Source: Natrinema sp. CBA1119 (GTDB taxonomy: Archaea; Halobacteriota; Halobacteria; Halobacteriales; Natrialbaceae). Taken from it: 64,000 nt of DNA. Under the pieces are notes generated by a model. That model was given only the letters and a program-made list of their open reading frames with translations. It searched no databases and had not been told where the DNA came from. The first letter of the stretch is position 1, and each line of letters starts with the position of its first letter. The stretch is taken from NCBI RefSeq assembly GCF_002572525.1, contig NZ_PDBS01000001.1:3410001-3474000 (forward strand), read 5' to 3'. Below are positions 33,580 to 42,231 of the stretch, one piece after another. Position numbers and translations under genes: made by a program.

Positions 33580-35367
33580 TCACTGTTCCTGCAACCGCTC
33601 GAGGCGCTCGAGCGAATCCGCATCCCCCGGATCCTTGTCGGACCGCACGCCGACGAACCGCGGGAATCGGAGCGCATACCCCGACGAGTAGGTCGGTGAG
33701 GACTGGATCTCCTCGTAGCCGACCTCGAAGACGACCGCCGGCTCGAGGTCCACCTCCTGACCCGCTTCGGCTGCGATATGGGGCTCGAGCAGTTCCGTCA
33801 GCTCCGCCAATTTCTCGTCGGTGATCCCGGTCGCGACCTTGCCGACGGTCTCGAGGGCATCGCCCGCCCGTACGGAGAGTTCGAAGGTCCCGAGGAAGGT
33901 CGCGCGCCGACCCTCACCCCACTCCGCGCCGGTCACCACGCAGTCGAGCGTCTCCACGTCCGGTTTGCGCTTGCGCCAGTGCTTGCCGCGCCGGCCCGGC
34001 GAGTACGTTGAGTCGGGGTCTTTGAGCATGATCCCCTCGTGGCCCGCCTCGAGGGCGTCGGCGTCGATCGACTCGATCTCGTCGGGATCGTCGGTACGCC
34101 AGAGCAGGGAGAGGCCCTCGATGTCTGCGTCGTCTACGCGGTCGGCGTTGGAATCGGAACCGGCGTCCACCAGCACTGATCGAAGCCTGTCGTGGCGCGT
34201 CGTCAGCTGCTCTGCGAGCAGGTCCTCCCCCGCCGCGTGCAGACAGTCGAAGAAGACCGGACGGACCGTCACGTCCTCGCGGGCCTTCGCCACGTCGTGT
34301 TTCCGTCGGAACCGCTTGAGCACCTCCTGGAAGGGCAGCGGAGAGCCGTCGTCGTCGATCGCGACGACCTCGCCGTCGAGGATCGCAGGCACCTCGAGGT
34401 GTGACTCGGCGAATTCGACCACCTCCGGAAGCGCGTCCGTCACCTCCTCCATGTTCCGCGAGAAGACACGAGTCTCCGCATCGGCGCGAGGGTCGTAATG
34501 CAACTGGACCCGCGCTCCGTCGTATTTCCACTCGACTCCGGCAACCTCCCACTCCTCGAGCGCGTCGGTCACCGTCCCCGCTTGGGCGAGCATCGCCTGA
34601 ACCGGCCGTCCGACCGCGAGATCCAGCGCGTCGAGGCCGTCGATTCCCTCGTCGCGGGCGATCCGGGCGACCTGCCCGTAATCGTTCGAGACCTGCAGCG
34701 CGCGCTCGACTCGATCCTCGGGAACGCCGAAGGCCGCCGAGATCGCGTCTCGCACCGCCCCTTCGCCGACGCCAATTCGCATCTCCGAGAGCACGATCCG
34801 GGCGAGGTAACGCGCCTCCTCGCTCGAGCAGCGATTAAAGAGCCCGAAGAGCAGATCGACCTTGCGGTCCTGACTGCCCGAGCCTTCGGCAGCGGCGAGT
34901 TCCTCGAGGGTGTCGTAGACCTCGCGAACGGTGAGGCCACCGCCGGTCTCGCTCCCGCCGCCACCGCTATCAGCACCGCCACCGCTGCCGCCGGTGAACG
35001 CACCCAACCCCTGCTGACCGCCGAACTCGTAACCCGCCGCCACGTCGCCGATCTCGCCGATCTCCGCGAGCCGATCCTCGACGTCGTCGCTGCTCACGTT
35101 CGTTCCCGCTGCGCGAGCGATCGCCTCGTAACACGCGCTCGGTCCGATATCGAGCGTCGTCGAGTCCCAGGCCGGGAATACCCGTCCCTGTGCGAAGCGC
35201 GCGACGATCTCGAGGGTCTGTGGGTCCACCGCAGCGCCCGCGGAACGTCGTTTCTCGCTTTCGTCTCCCGCCTTGGCGAGCAGCTCCCGAACGTGGGCCA
35301 CGATCTCGAGGTCGGCGGGTTCGGCGTCGATCGTCCCGGCGCGGTCGGCGAACGTGGCGAACTCCAT
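33580..35367 (-). CDS. ATP-dependent DNA ligase
   Basis: A 595-residue archaeal/eukaryal ligase I-type enzyme that seals nicks in replication and repair. The N-terminal DNA-binding domain is residues 1-250, interrupted by a Gly/Ser-rich loop at about 120-145 (GGSGGGADSGGGG). The adenylation domain has the active-site Lys281 in EWKYDGARVQL, and motif VI-like GRRGKHWRKRKPD follows. The OB domain ends near the C-terminus (FEVGYEEIQSSPTYSSGYALRFPRFVGVR). The start at 35367 (MEFATFAD) removes a Ser/Arg-rich false extension. Confidence 0.96.
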   Translation of the reverse strand: MEFATFADRAGTIDAEPADLEIVAHVRELLAKAGDESEKRRSAGAAVDPQTLEIVARFAQGRVFPAWDSTTLDIGPSACYEAIARAAGTNVSSDDVEDRLAEIGEIGDVAAGYEFGGQQGLGAFTGGSGGGADSGGGGSETGGGLTVREVYDTLEELAAAEGSGSQDRKVDLLFGLFNRCSSEEARYLARIVLSEMRIGVGEGAVRDAISAAFGVPEDRVERALQVSNDYGQVARIARDEGIDGLDALDLAVGRPVQAMLAQAGTVTDALEEWEVAGVEWKYDGARVQLHYDPRADAETRVFSRNMEEVTDALPEVVEFAESHLEVPAILDGEVVAIDDDGSPLPFQEVLKRFRRKHDVAKAREDVTVRPVFFDCLHAAGEDLLAEQLTTRHDRLRSVLVDAGSDSNADRVDDADIEGLSLLWRTDDPDEIESIDADALEAGHEGIMLKDPDSTYSPGRRGKHWRKRKPDVETLDCVVTGAEWGEGRRATFLGTFELSVRAGDALETVGKVATGITDEKLAELTELLEPHIAAEAGQEVDLEPAVVFEVGYEEIQSSPTYSSGYALRFPRFVGVRSDKDPGDADSLERLERLQEQ

Positions 35368-35470
35368 CGGCCGTGTGTACCGCTGGGGGGAGTAAAACGG
35401 TTCTGAGACCGAGCCGGAACCGCGACTCGAGAAACGTGCTTTCAAGGCGTTTGCGCGCAGAGCCCGAGGT

Positions 35471-37024
35471 ATGCCAGAGGAGGAACTCGCCGCGCGGGTC
35501 GCTGACGTCCTGCGGGTCGATCCCGACGACTTCCGGGAGCGGGCCGAGGCGGACGCCGAGGTGATCAAAGACGCCGTCGAGGAGGGGGTGTTCGACAACC
35601 CGCAGGCGATCGTCGGCCTCGAGTACGAGTTCTACGCCGTCAAGGCCGACGACTGTACGCTGCGGCGAGTCCCGCGCCGACTGCTCGAACTGATCGGCTT
35701 CGAGAAGGAGCTCGGACTCCACAACGCCGAGATGACGACGAGTCCGCAGCCGCTGAACGCCCACGGACTGCGGGCTCAGGAGTCGGAGGTGAAGTCCAGG
35801 TTACGGACGGCGCTGGACGTGACCCAGTCCGAACGGATGCGGCTGGTGAGCGACGCGCTCTGGACGATCCCGCCGGAGGGCGAGGCGACGAGCACCTATC
35901 TCACGGACAGCGTCGAACGGACGGCGACCGCGCCGGACGGGACGGAACGGACCGTCCGCATCGCGACGAACATGAGCGATTCGGCCCGCTATCACGCGAT
36001 GGCGAACACGGCCCAGGCCGACTCCGCGGGGATGTGTATCGACGCGCCGCACGTCTCGCTGCAGGACGATACCGTCATGCCCGAGAGCCTCATCACGTCG
36101 ATCCAGCCCCATTACCAGGTTTCACACGCTCCCGACCTCCCCGAGTACTTCAACTACGCCCTCCGAGTCGCGGGCCCGCTGCTCGCACTCGGCGTCAACT
36201 CCCCATTTTTCCCCGCCGATCTGTACGATGAGGACGCGACCGCCGACGAGATCCTTCGAGACGGTTGGATGGAACACCGCATCAGCGTCTTCGAGACCGT
36301 CCTCAATGACCCGACCACGGGGGAAGGAAAGGTCCGCTTCCCGCGCGACCTCGCGGACGTCGACGAAGCGATCGACCGGATCGCCACCGACGATACGATC
36401 GTCCCCATGCCGGTCGAGTCGGGTGAACGCTTCGACGACCAGTTCCCCCATTTCAGCCGCAAGCATGGCACCTACTGGCGGTGGGTCCGGCCGGTTTTCG
36501 GCGGGCCGACGCGCTCGGCCGCCAACGCCCGCATCGAGTTCCGGCCGATCCCCGCCCAGCCCACGGTCCGCGATTCGGTCTCCTTCCTCGCCGCCTTCGC
36601 CGGCCTGATGGAGAGCCTGACCCGCCTCGAGCACCCCGTCGTCGAACTCGACTGGCAGCTCGCCCGGGAGAACTTCTACGCCGCGATGGTCGACGGCCTC
36701 TCGGCCGACCTGACCTGGGTCACCAACGACGGCAAGGAGACCACCGACTGCCTCGCGCTCTACGAGGACCTGTTGGCCCACGCCGAGGACGGACTGACCA
36801 ACCGCGGGCTGAGCGAGGAGGAGGCCGCGAAGTACCTCTACCCGCTCCGACGGCGCGTCCGCCAGCGGGTGACGCCGGCCAGCTGGAAGCGCGAGCAGGT
36901 GCAAGCGGCGCTCGAGGACGGTGACGACCTCGCCGAAGCCATCGAGGGAATGCAACAGCGGTACGTCGCTCGGCAGTCGGAGACGCTGCTCGAGGGGAGT
37001 TTCGCGGACTGGATCGGCGACTAA
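35471..37024 (+). CDS. Glutamate-cysteine ligase-related carboxylate-amine ligase
   Basis: A 517-residue protein with the GCS2/YbdK-like signature GLEYEFYAVKADD near residue 48 (compare GIEEEFFLVD), then LGLHNAEMTTSPQPLN, a DDQFPHFSRKHGTYWRWVRP region and NARIEFRPIPAQPT, the last resembling the substrate/Mg-binding ExRxxD-like strand. It is likely an ATP-dependent ligase making an amide bond. Haloarchaea make gamma-glutamylcysteine, but this protein is longer than the usual haloarchaeal enzyme, so it may act on another acceptor. It diverges from the DNA ligase gene. Confidence 0.75.
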   Translation: MPEEELAARVADVLRVDPDDFRERAEADAEVIKDAVEEGVFDNPQAIVGLEYEFYAVKADDCTLRRVPRRLLELIGFEKELGLHNAEMTTSPQPLNAHGLRAQESEVKSRLRTALDVTQSERMRLVSDALWTIPPEGEATSTYLTDSVERTATAPDGTERTVRIATNMSDSARYHAMANTAQADSAGMCIDAPHVSLQDDTVMPESLITSIQPHYQVSHAPDLPEYFNYALRVAGPLLALGVNSPFFPADLYDEDATADEILRDGWMEHRISVFETVLNDPTTGEGKVRFPRDLADVDEAIDRIATDDTIVPMPVESGERFDDQFPHFSRKHGTYWRWVRPVFGGPTRSAANARIEFRPIPAQPTVRDSVSFLAAFAGLMESLTRLEHPVVELDWQLARENFYAAMVDGLSADLTWVTNDGKETTDCLALYEDLLAHAEDGLTNRGLSEEEAAKYLYPLRRRVRQRVTPASWKREQVQAALEDGDDLAEAIEGMQQRYVARQSETLLEGSFADWIGD

Positions 37025-37059
37025 CGCGTCGGTAGCGATGTGGCGCGTAAAAGGTGAAA

Positions 37060-38457
37060 TTACCGAGCCGGCTCGACGTTCTGATTCATCCGGAACAGGT
37101 TATCCGGATCGTACGCGGCCTTGATCTCAGCCAGCCGATCGTAGTTCTCGCCGTACCCGAGATCTTCCTCGCCCTCGTCCTCGCTGATGAAGTTTACGTA
37201 GACGCCGCCGGTCGCGTACGGGGCCATCGCGTCGAAGAACTCTCGAGCCCAGGTGATGCATTCGTCGTCCATCGCGGGATCCTCCCAGCGCGTGTGGACG
37301 TTCATTCCGTATTCCGCGTCGCGGTGTGGGAACGCCGTCGCGTCCGACGGCACTCGTCCCATCGCGCCGCCGATCTGTCCGAAGAAGATCTCGGACAGCG
37401 GTGACGGGAGCCGTCGTGCGTAGTCGACGACGGTATCGATAGCGCCGTCCGGGATCGCCCTGAAGTTGTGTGACTTCCAGTAGTTCCGAGCGCCTTCGGT
37501 CAGCAGCGGATCGAACGCCTGCTGGAACTCGGCGTACCGGTGTGGGCCGACGACGTCGGCGATCGGTTCGCCGTACTCCCGAACGGGGGCCAGCACCGCT
37601 TCTCCCTCGGCGATATCGCCGGCGTAGAACGGCACCACGACGATGACGTCTTCGCCGTGCACGTCCTCGGGGAGAAACGGCAGCGGTGGTGCCTTCCGGA
37701 GGACGATCCAGACGGTCGCCTCGTCCGGCGCGTCCTCGTTGAAGTCCCGCACGTGCCGGAGGACGTCCGGCGCATCCGCGCCGCGATAGACGACCATTCC
37801 GGCGAGTACTTCCGGACCGACCTCGTGGAGGTCGAACTCGAACGACGTGACGACGCCGAAATTGCCGCCGCCGCCGCGGACTCCCCAGAAGAGATCCGGA
37901 TTCTCGTCATCGCTCGCGTGACGCAGTTCGCCGTCCGCGGTGACGATGTCGACCGAGCGCAGGTTATCCACGGTCATGCCGAACTTGCGGGTAAGCCAGC
38001 CGAATCCACCGCCGAGCGTGAGCCCTGCGACGCCGGTCGTCGAGTTAATCCCGAGCGGCGTCGCCAGCCCGAACGCCTGCGCCTCGTGGTCGAAGTCCGC
38101 GAGGGTCGCCCCCGGCTCGACGCGAGCGGTCTTTCCCTCCGGATCAACGTGAACCGACCGCATCGCCGAGAGATCGAGCATCAGCCCGTCGTCGCAGACC
38201 GCGTTCCCCGCGATGTTGTGCCCGCCGCCGCGAACCGCGAGCGGCAGGTCGTGCTCCCGGGCGAAGGTCACCGCCGCGATCACGTCCGACACGCCCATCG
38301 CTCGAACGATGAGTGCCGGCCGCTTGTCGATCATTCCGTTCCAGATAGCTCGAGTCTCGTCGTAGTTCGGATCCTCGGGACGGAGCAACTCGCCGTGAAG
38401 CCCTTCGCCGAATCCGTCTATTGCACCGTCGTCTACGGGTGTGGTTGTCACTGCCAT
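37060..38457 (-). CDS. FAD-binding (BBE-type) oxidoreductase
   Basis: A 465-residue flavoprotein of the PCMH/BBE family. The FAD domain has LPLAVRGGGHNIAGNAVCDDG, in which the His of RGGGHN is the usual 8-alpha-histidyl FAD attachment site, and TGVAGLTLGGGFGWLTRKFGMT. The C-terminal BBE segment reads GGVYVNFISEDEG...YGENYDRLAEIKAAYDPDNLFRMNQN. Substrates in the family include sugars, alkaloids and nicotine derivatives. A divergent paralogue starts 258 bp away, and the two promoters share that AT-rich gap (tatagttatacataattaatag at about 38500). Confidence 0.9.
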   Translation of the reverse strand: MAVTTTPVDDGAIDGFGEGLHGELLRPEDPNYDETRAIWNGMIDKRPALIVRAMGVSDVIAAVTFAREHDLPLAVRGGGHNIAGNAVCDDGLMLDLSAMRSVHVDPEGKTARVEPGATLADFDHEAQAFGLATPLGINSTTGVAGLTLGGGFGWLTRKFGMTVDNLRSVDIVTADGELRHASDDENPDLFWGVRGGGGNFGVVTSFEFDLHEVGPEVLAGMVVYRGADAPDVLRHVRDFNEDAPDEATVWIVLRKAPPLPFLPEDVHGEDVIVVVPFYAGDIAEGEAVLAPVREYGEPIADVVGPHRYAEFQQAFDPLLTEGARNYWKSHNFRAIPDGAIDTVVDYARRLPSPLSEIFFGQIGGAMGRVPSDATAFPHRDAEYGMNVHTRWEDPAMDDECITWAREFFDAMAPYATGGVYVNFISEDEGEEDLGYGENYDRLAEIKAAYDPDNLFRMNQNVEPAR

Positions 38458-38714
38458 TGTCCCTCAGTATTCGTACGCCTCGCTCGGAGATATAGTTATA
38501 CATAATTAATAGTTAAGATATGATGCCGATCGAGACACACTCGAGAGTCGGCACTTCGACTGCCGGAACGGGAGCGATTGGTTCCCCTAGAAATCGCTTC
38601 CCCGACGGCCGCTCCGGACACTATTCGATCGGTGAGCTTCCAACATATCTGCCGAACTGATCGTCGTGCTGGACTGACTACTGGTTTATCTCCGGCGGAC
38701 GCGTACAGCGCTAT

Positions 38715-40148
38715 ATGGGAACACTACATAAACACCGCGGCGAGGTGGCGCTCGAGCAGCTTCCGGACGACGCCGTTCGATCCCTCGTCACGCGATTCCA
38801 CGGTGACGTACTGCGCCCGTCCGACGAGGAGTACGACGACGCTCGCCGCGTCTGGAACGGGATGATCGAGAGGCATCCGGCGCTCGTCGCGCGCTGTGCC
38901 GACATCCCCGACGTCGTTGCGGCCGTGACCTTCGCTCGGGAGCAGGACCTGCCGCTCGCGGTTCGCGGCGGCGGGCACAACGTTGCCGGGACGGCCGTCT
39001 GCGACGGCGGTGTCGTCGTCGATCTCTCGGGAATGAACGGCGTCCGGGTCGACCGTGAGAAGGGAACCGTCCGCGCCGAAGGCGGGGCGACGCTGGGCGA
39101 CGTCGATCGGGAGACGCAGCGCTTCGGCCTCGCGACCGCCCTCGGCGCGGTGTCCCAGACCGGGATCGCCGGACTGACGCTCAACGGCGGTTACGGTCAC
39201 CTGAGCCGCGAGTACGGGCTGGCGCTGGACAACCTGGTCAGCGTCGACGTCGTGACGGCCGACGGTCGGGTCCGCACCGCCAGCGAGACGCGAAACGAAG
39301 ACCTGTTCTGGGGGATCCGCGGCGGCGGCGGGAACCTCGGCGTCGTCACGTCGTTCGAATACGACCTTCACGAGGTCGGTCCCGAGGTGTACGCCTGCTT
39401 CGTCTGGTTCCGCGGCGACGACGCCGTTGCGGTGCTGACCGCGTTCCGGGAGTGGACGGAGACCGCGTCGCGAGACGCCGGCGTCCTCGCGTTCACCGCT
39501 CACGTCCCCGATCTCGAGGAGTTCCCTGAGGAGTCGTGGGGCGAGCCGACGGTCGCGTTGCTCGGTTCCTATCGCGGCGACCCGGCGGACGCCGACGAAA
39601 TATTCGGGCCGCTCCGCGAGAGCGCGACGCCCGTCGCCGACCTGAGCGGCCCGATGAGCTACGTCGACCTGCAGTCGATGCTCGACGAGGACTACCCGGA
39701 CGGATTGCGCTACTACTGGAAGTCGATCTTCCTCGAGGAACTCACCGACGAGGTGTTCGACCTCGTGGTCCGGTATACCGACTCGGCCCCGTCGGCGCTC
39801 TCGACGATCGACTGCTGGCACCTCGGCGGCGCTGTCGCCGACGTTCCGCGGGACGCGACCGCGTTCTGGCACCGCGACAAGCCCTACATGCTCACCGTCG
39901 AGGCGAACTGGGAGGACAGCGAGGGCGACGACGCGAACGTGAGCTGGGCACGCGAGTTGTTTGCGGACGTTCGGTCGCTATCGGTTTCGTCGGGCCGCTA
40001 CGGAAACTTCCCGGGGATGAACGAAGACCCCGCGAAACTGCTCTACGGCGAGAACTACGACAGACTGGTCGACGTCAAGACGAAATACGACCCGGACAAC
40101 CTGTTCCGATCGAACGCGAACGTCCCGCCGCGGACGACCGGTGCCTGA
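38715..40148 (+). CDS. FAD-binding (BBE-type) oxidoreductase, paralogue
   Basis: A 477-residue relative of the divergent neighbour with the same motifs: LPLAVRGGGHNVAGTAVCDGG, TGIAGLTLNGGYGHLSREYGLALDNL, FWGIRGGGGNLGVVTSFEYDLHEVGP, and C-terminal YGENYDRLVDVKTKYDPDNLFRSNANV. The His for covalent FAD is present. Differences in the central substrate region (VPDLEEFPEESWG...) suggest a different substrate. A TATA-like tatat immediately precedes the ATG, so the true promoter element is probably further upstream in the shared divergent region. Confidence 0.9.
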   Translation: MGTLHKHRGEVALEQLPDDAVRSLVTRFHGDVLRPSDEEYDDARRVWNGMIERHPALVARCADIPDVVAAVTFAREQDLPLAVRGGGHNVAGTAVCDGGVVVDLSGMNGVRVDREKGTVRAEGGATLGDVDRETQRFGLATALGAVSQTGIAGLTLNGGYGHLSREYGLALDNLVSVDVVTADGRVRTASETRNEDLFWGIRGGGGNLGVVTSFEYDLHEVGPEVYACFVWFRGDDAVAVLTAFREWTETASRDAGVLAFTAHVPDLEEFPEESWGEPTVALLGSYRGDPADADEIFGPLRESATPVADLSGPMSYVDLQSMLDEDYPDGLRYYWKSIFLEELTDEVFDLVVRYTDSAPSALSTIDCWHLGGAVADVPRDATAFWHRDKPYMLTVEANWEDSEGDDANVSWARELFADVRSLSVSSGRYGNFPGMNEDPAKLLYGENYDRLVDVKTKYDPDNLFRSNANVPPRTTGA

Positions 40149-40210
40149 GGGCACTGGCCGTTCCGAACCGGCCGAAAGCGATTAAGTAGCCTCGCTCGAG
40201 AGTTGTGCGT

Positions 40211-41203
40211 ATGGTAACCTTCCTCTCCGGGGGCACCGGAACGCCGAAGCTGTTGGACGGCGCCGCTGCCGCGTTCTCGCCGGAGGAGACCACGGTCGTC
40301 GCCAACACGGGCGACGACATCGAGCTCGGCGGGCTCTTCGTCTCGCCGGACGTCGATACGCTGCTGTTTCAGGGTGGTGGGATCCTCGACCGCGAGACGT
40401 GGTGGGGAATCGAGGGCGACACGCATCGGACGAACTCGGCGCTGCTGGATATCGCGACGGCCGCGGGGCTTCCCGACGGCCCGCAGTACCTTCCCGAGGA
40501 GAAACAGACCGACGGCCGACGGCTCGCGAACTGGCGGCGCTTTTCGGGAGTCGCCGAGTTCATGACCATCGGTGACCGCGACCGGGCAGTCCACATCACG
40601 CGGACGAGTCTCCTCGACGAGGGGAAGACGTTGAGCGAGGCGACCGAGCGACTCGCGAGCGCGTTCGGACTCACGATCGATCTCTTCCCGATGAGCGACG
40701 ATCCGGTCGCCAGCCTGGTTCACACGGACGAGGGACTCATGCACTTCCAGGAGTACTGGGTCGCCCACCGCGGCGAGCCGACCGTGGACACCGTCGAGTT
40801 CCGGGGCTCCTCGAACGCCGAGCCCGCGCCGGGCGTGCTCGAGGCGCTGTCCGACACCGTCGTCATCGGCCCGTCGAACCCGGTCACCAGCATCGGACCG
40901 ATGCTCGCGCTACCGGGCGTGGCGGACGCACTCGCGCAGGCCACGGTGATCGCCGTTTCGCCGTTCCTCGGCGACGACGCCTTCTCGGGACCCGCGGGAG
41001 ACCTCATGTCGGCCGTCAACGCAGAGCCCAGCACCGAGGGACTCGCGACCGCCTACCCGTTCGCGGACGCATTCGTAATCGACGCCGAGGACGACGCTGA
41101 CTTCGACCGGCCGACGATCCAGACCGATATCAAAATCGACTCCCGCGAGGACGCCGCGCGCGTGATCCGCGCGGTCGACGACGCGATCGATCGCGTGAGC
41201 TGA
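40211..41203 (+). CDS. cofD: 2-phospho-L-lactate transferase (coenzyme F420 biosynthesis)
   Basis: Transfers lactyl phosphate (or phosphoenolpyruvate) to Fo, forming F420-0. The 330-residue product has the CofD opening [44 protein letters not shown], and [32 protein letters not shown], then [21 protein letters not shown]. The ATG at 40211 is preferred over the GTG at 40205. The dus-like gene follows after one intervening base, so the two are co-transcribed, an arrangement I recall from other haloarchaea. Confidence 0.96.
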   Translation: MVTFLSGGTGTPKLLDGAAAAFSPEETTVVANTGDDIELGGLFVSPDVDTLLFQGGGILDRETWWGIEGDTHRTNSALLDIATAAGLPDGPQYLPEEKQTDGRRLANWRRFSGVAEFMTIGDRDRAVHITRTSLLDEGKTLSEATERLASAFGLTIDLFPMSDDPVASLVHTDEGLMHFQEYWVAHRGEPTVDTVEFRGSSNAEPAPGVLEALSDTVVIGPSNPVTSIGPMLALPGVADALAQATVIAVSPFLGDDAFSGPAGDLMSAVNAEPSTEGLATAYPFADAFVIDAEDDADFDRPTIQTDIKIDSREDAARVIRAVDDAIDRVS

Positions 41204-41204
41204 G

Positions 41205-41966
41205 ATGACCGGACACGCCCCGTTCGCGACGCCACTCGCGCTCGCGAGCCTCAGCGGTGAAGCCGACGCCGACTGGGCGCGGGCCGGTGCGGCGTATGCG
41301 GGTGGCGCGTTCCTCGGCGGGATCGCCCTCGATGCGGACTCGAGAGCGGCTGCACGCGACCTCGTCGAACGGGATCGGAACGAGTTCCTGCCTGACGATC
41401 CGCTCGCGTTCATCGACCGCGAACTCGAGGCGCTCGCCGACGTGCCGATCCAGCCGGCGTTCAACGTCCGGAGTGCGACCGCCGAACCGATCGCAGAGGC
41501 CGCTCGCGTCTGCCGGGATCGAGACGCCTTCCTCGAGATTAACGCTCACTGCCGACAGGAGGAACTCTGCGCCGTCGGCTGCGGCGAGACGCTCCTGCGA
41601 GACGGCGACCGGCTCGCGGAATACGTCGACCGAGCGGCCGAGACCGGCGCGACCGTCGGCGTGAAGGTCCGCGCCGAGGTTCCCGGCGTCGACCTGCCGG
41701 CACTGGCTCGAGAACTCGAGCGCGCGGGGGCCGACTTCGTTCACGTCGACGCGATGGATACCGAGTCCGTGATTGCTGACATGGTCGACGCGACGGATCT
41801 GTTCGTGATCGCCAACAACGGCGTCCGGGACGACGAGACCGTCCGCGAATACGTCGAGTACGGGGCCGACGCGGTCAGCGTCGGCCGGCCCAGCGATAAT
41901 CCGAGAGTACTCGAACGGGTTCGGTCGGCCGTGGACCGGCAGTTCGGGCTCGAGACGGTCCGATAG
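41205..41966 (+). CDS. tRNA-dihydrouridine synthase family protein
   Basis: A 253-residue FMN-dependent TIM-barrel protein. It starts MTGHAPFATPLALASLSGEAD, has FNVRSATAEPIAEAARV, INAHCRQEELCAVGCGETLLRD (the Dus-like Cys and FMN region), TGATVGVKVRAEVPGVD, and FVIANNGVRDDETVREYVEYGADAVSVGRPS, the final FMN-phosphate loop. It probably reduces uridine in tRNA, though this haloarchaeal branch is divergent and shorter than bacterial Dus. It is co-transcribed with cofD. Confidence 0.85.
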   Translation: MTGHAPFATPLALASLSGEADADWARAGAAYAGGAFLGGIALDADSRAAARDLVERDRNEFLPDDPLAFIDRELEALADVPIQPAFNVRSATAEPIAEAARVCRDRDAFLEINAHCRQEELCAVGCGETLLRDGDRLAEYVDRAAETGATVGVKVRAEVPGVDLPALARELERAGADFVHVDAMDTESVIADMVDATDLFVIANNGVRDDETVREYVEYGADAVSVGRPSDNPRVLERVRSAVDRQFGLETVR

Positions 41967-41984
41967 TCGAGTTCGTCGGAACTG

Positions 41985-42182
41985 CTACGCGTCGGTCAGC
42001 TCCGGCCGGAGTTCGAGAACGAGTCTGACTGCGCCGACGGCCAGCGCGAAGAGCACGATTCCGACGCCGGTTCCGCCCGAGTTGAGTTCGAAAATACCGC
42101 CCATCAGCATCAGCAGTATCGCGAACCGCTGGAGCGCAGCGCCGATCATGACGGTACGAAACGGAGAGTCGATCAAATACAT
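41985..42182 (-). CDS. Small two-helix membrane protein
   Basis: A 65-residue protein starting MYLIDSPFRTVMIG. Hydrophobic segments cover FAILLMLMGGIFEL and GVGIVLFALAVGAVRLVLEL. The ending ELRPELTDA is charged. The start at 42182 is chosen because the in-frame region upstream overlaps the neighbouring large gene and is arginine-rich. It is convergent with the dus gene. Function is unknown. Confidence 0.7.
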   Translation of the reverse strand: MYLIDSPFRTVMIGAALQRFAILLMLMGGIFELNSGGTGVGIVLFALAVGAVRLVLELRPELTDA

Positions 42183-42231
42183 TGTGATTCTAACGTGTCC
42201 GATCGAACGGTCCAGTCGAAGGGCGTTCCAG

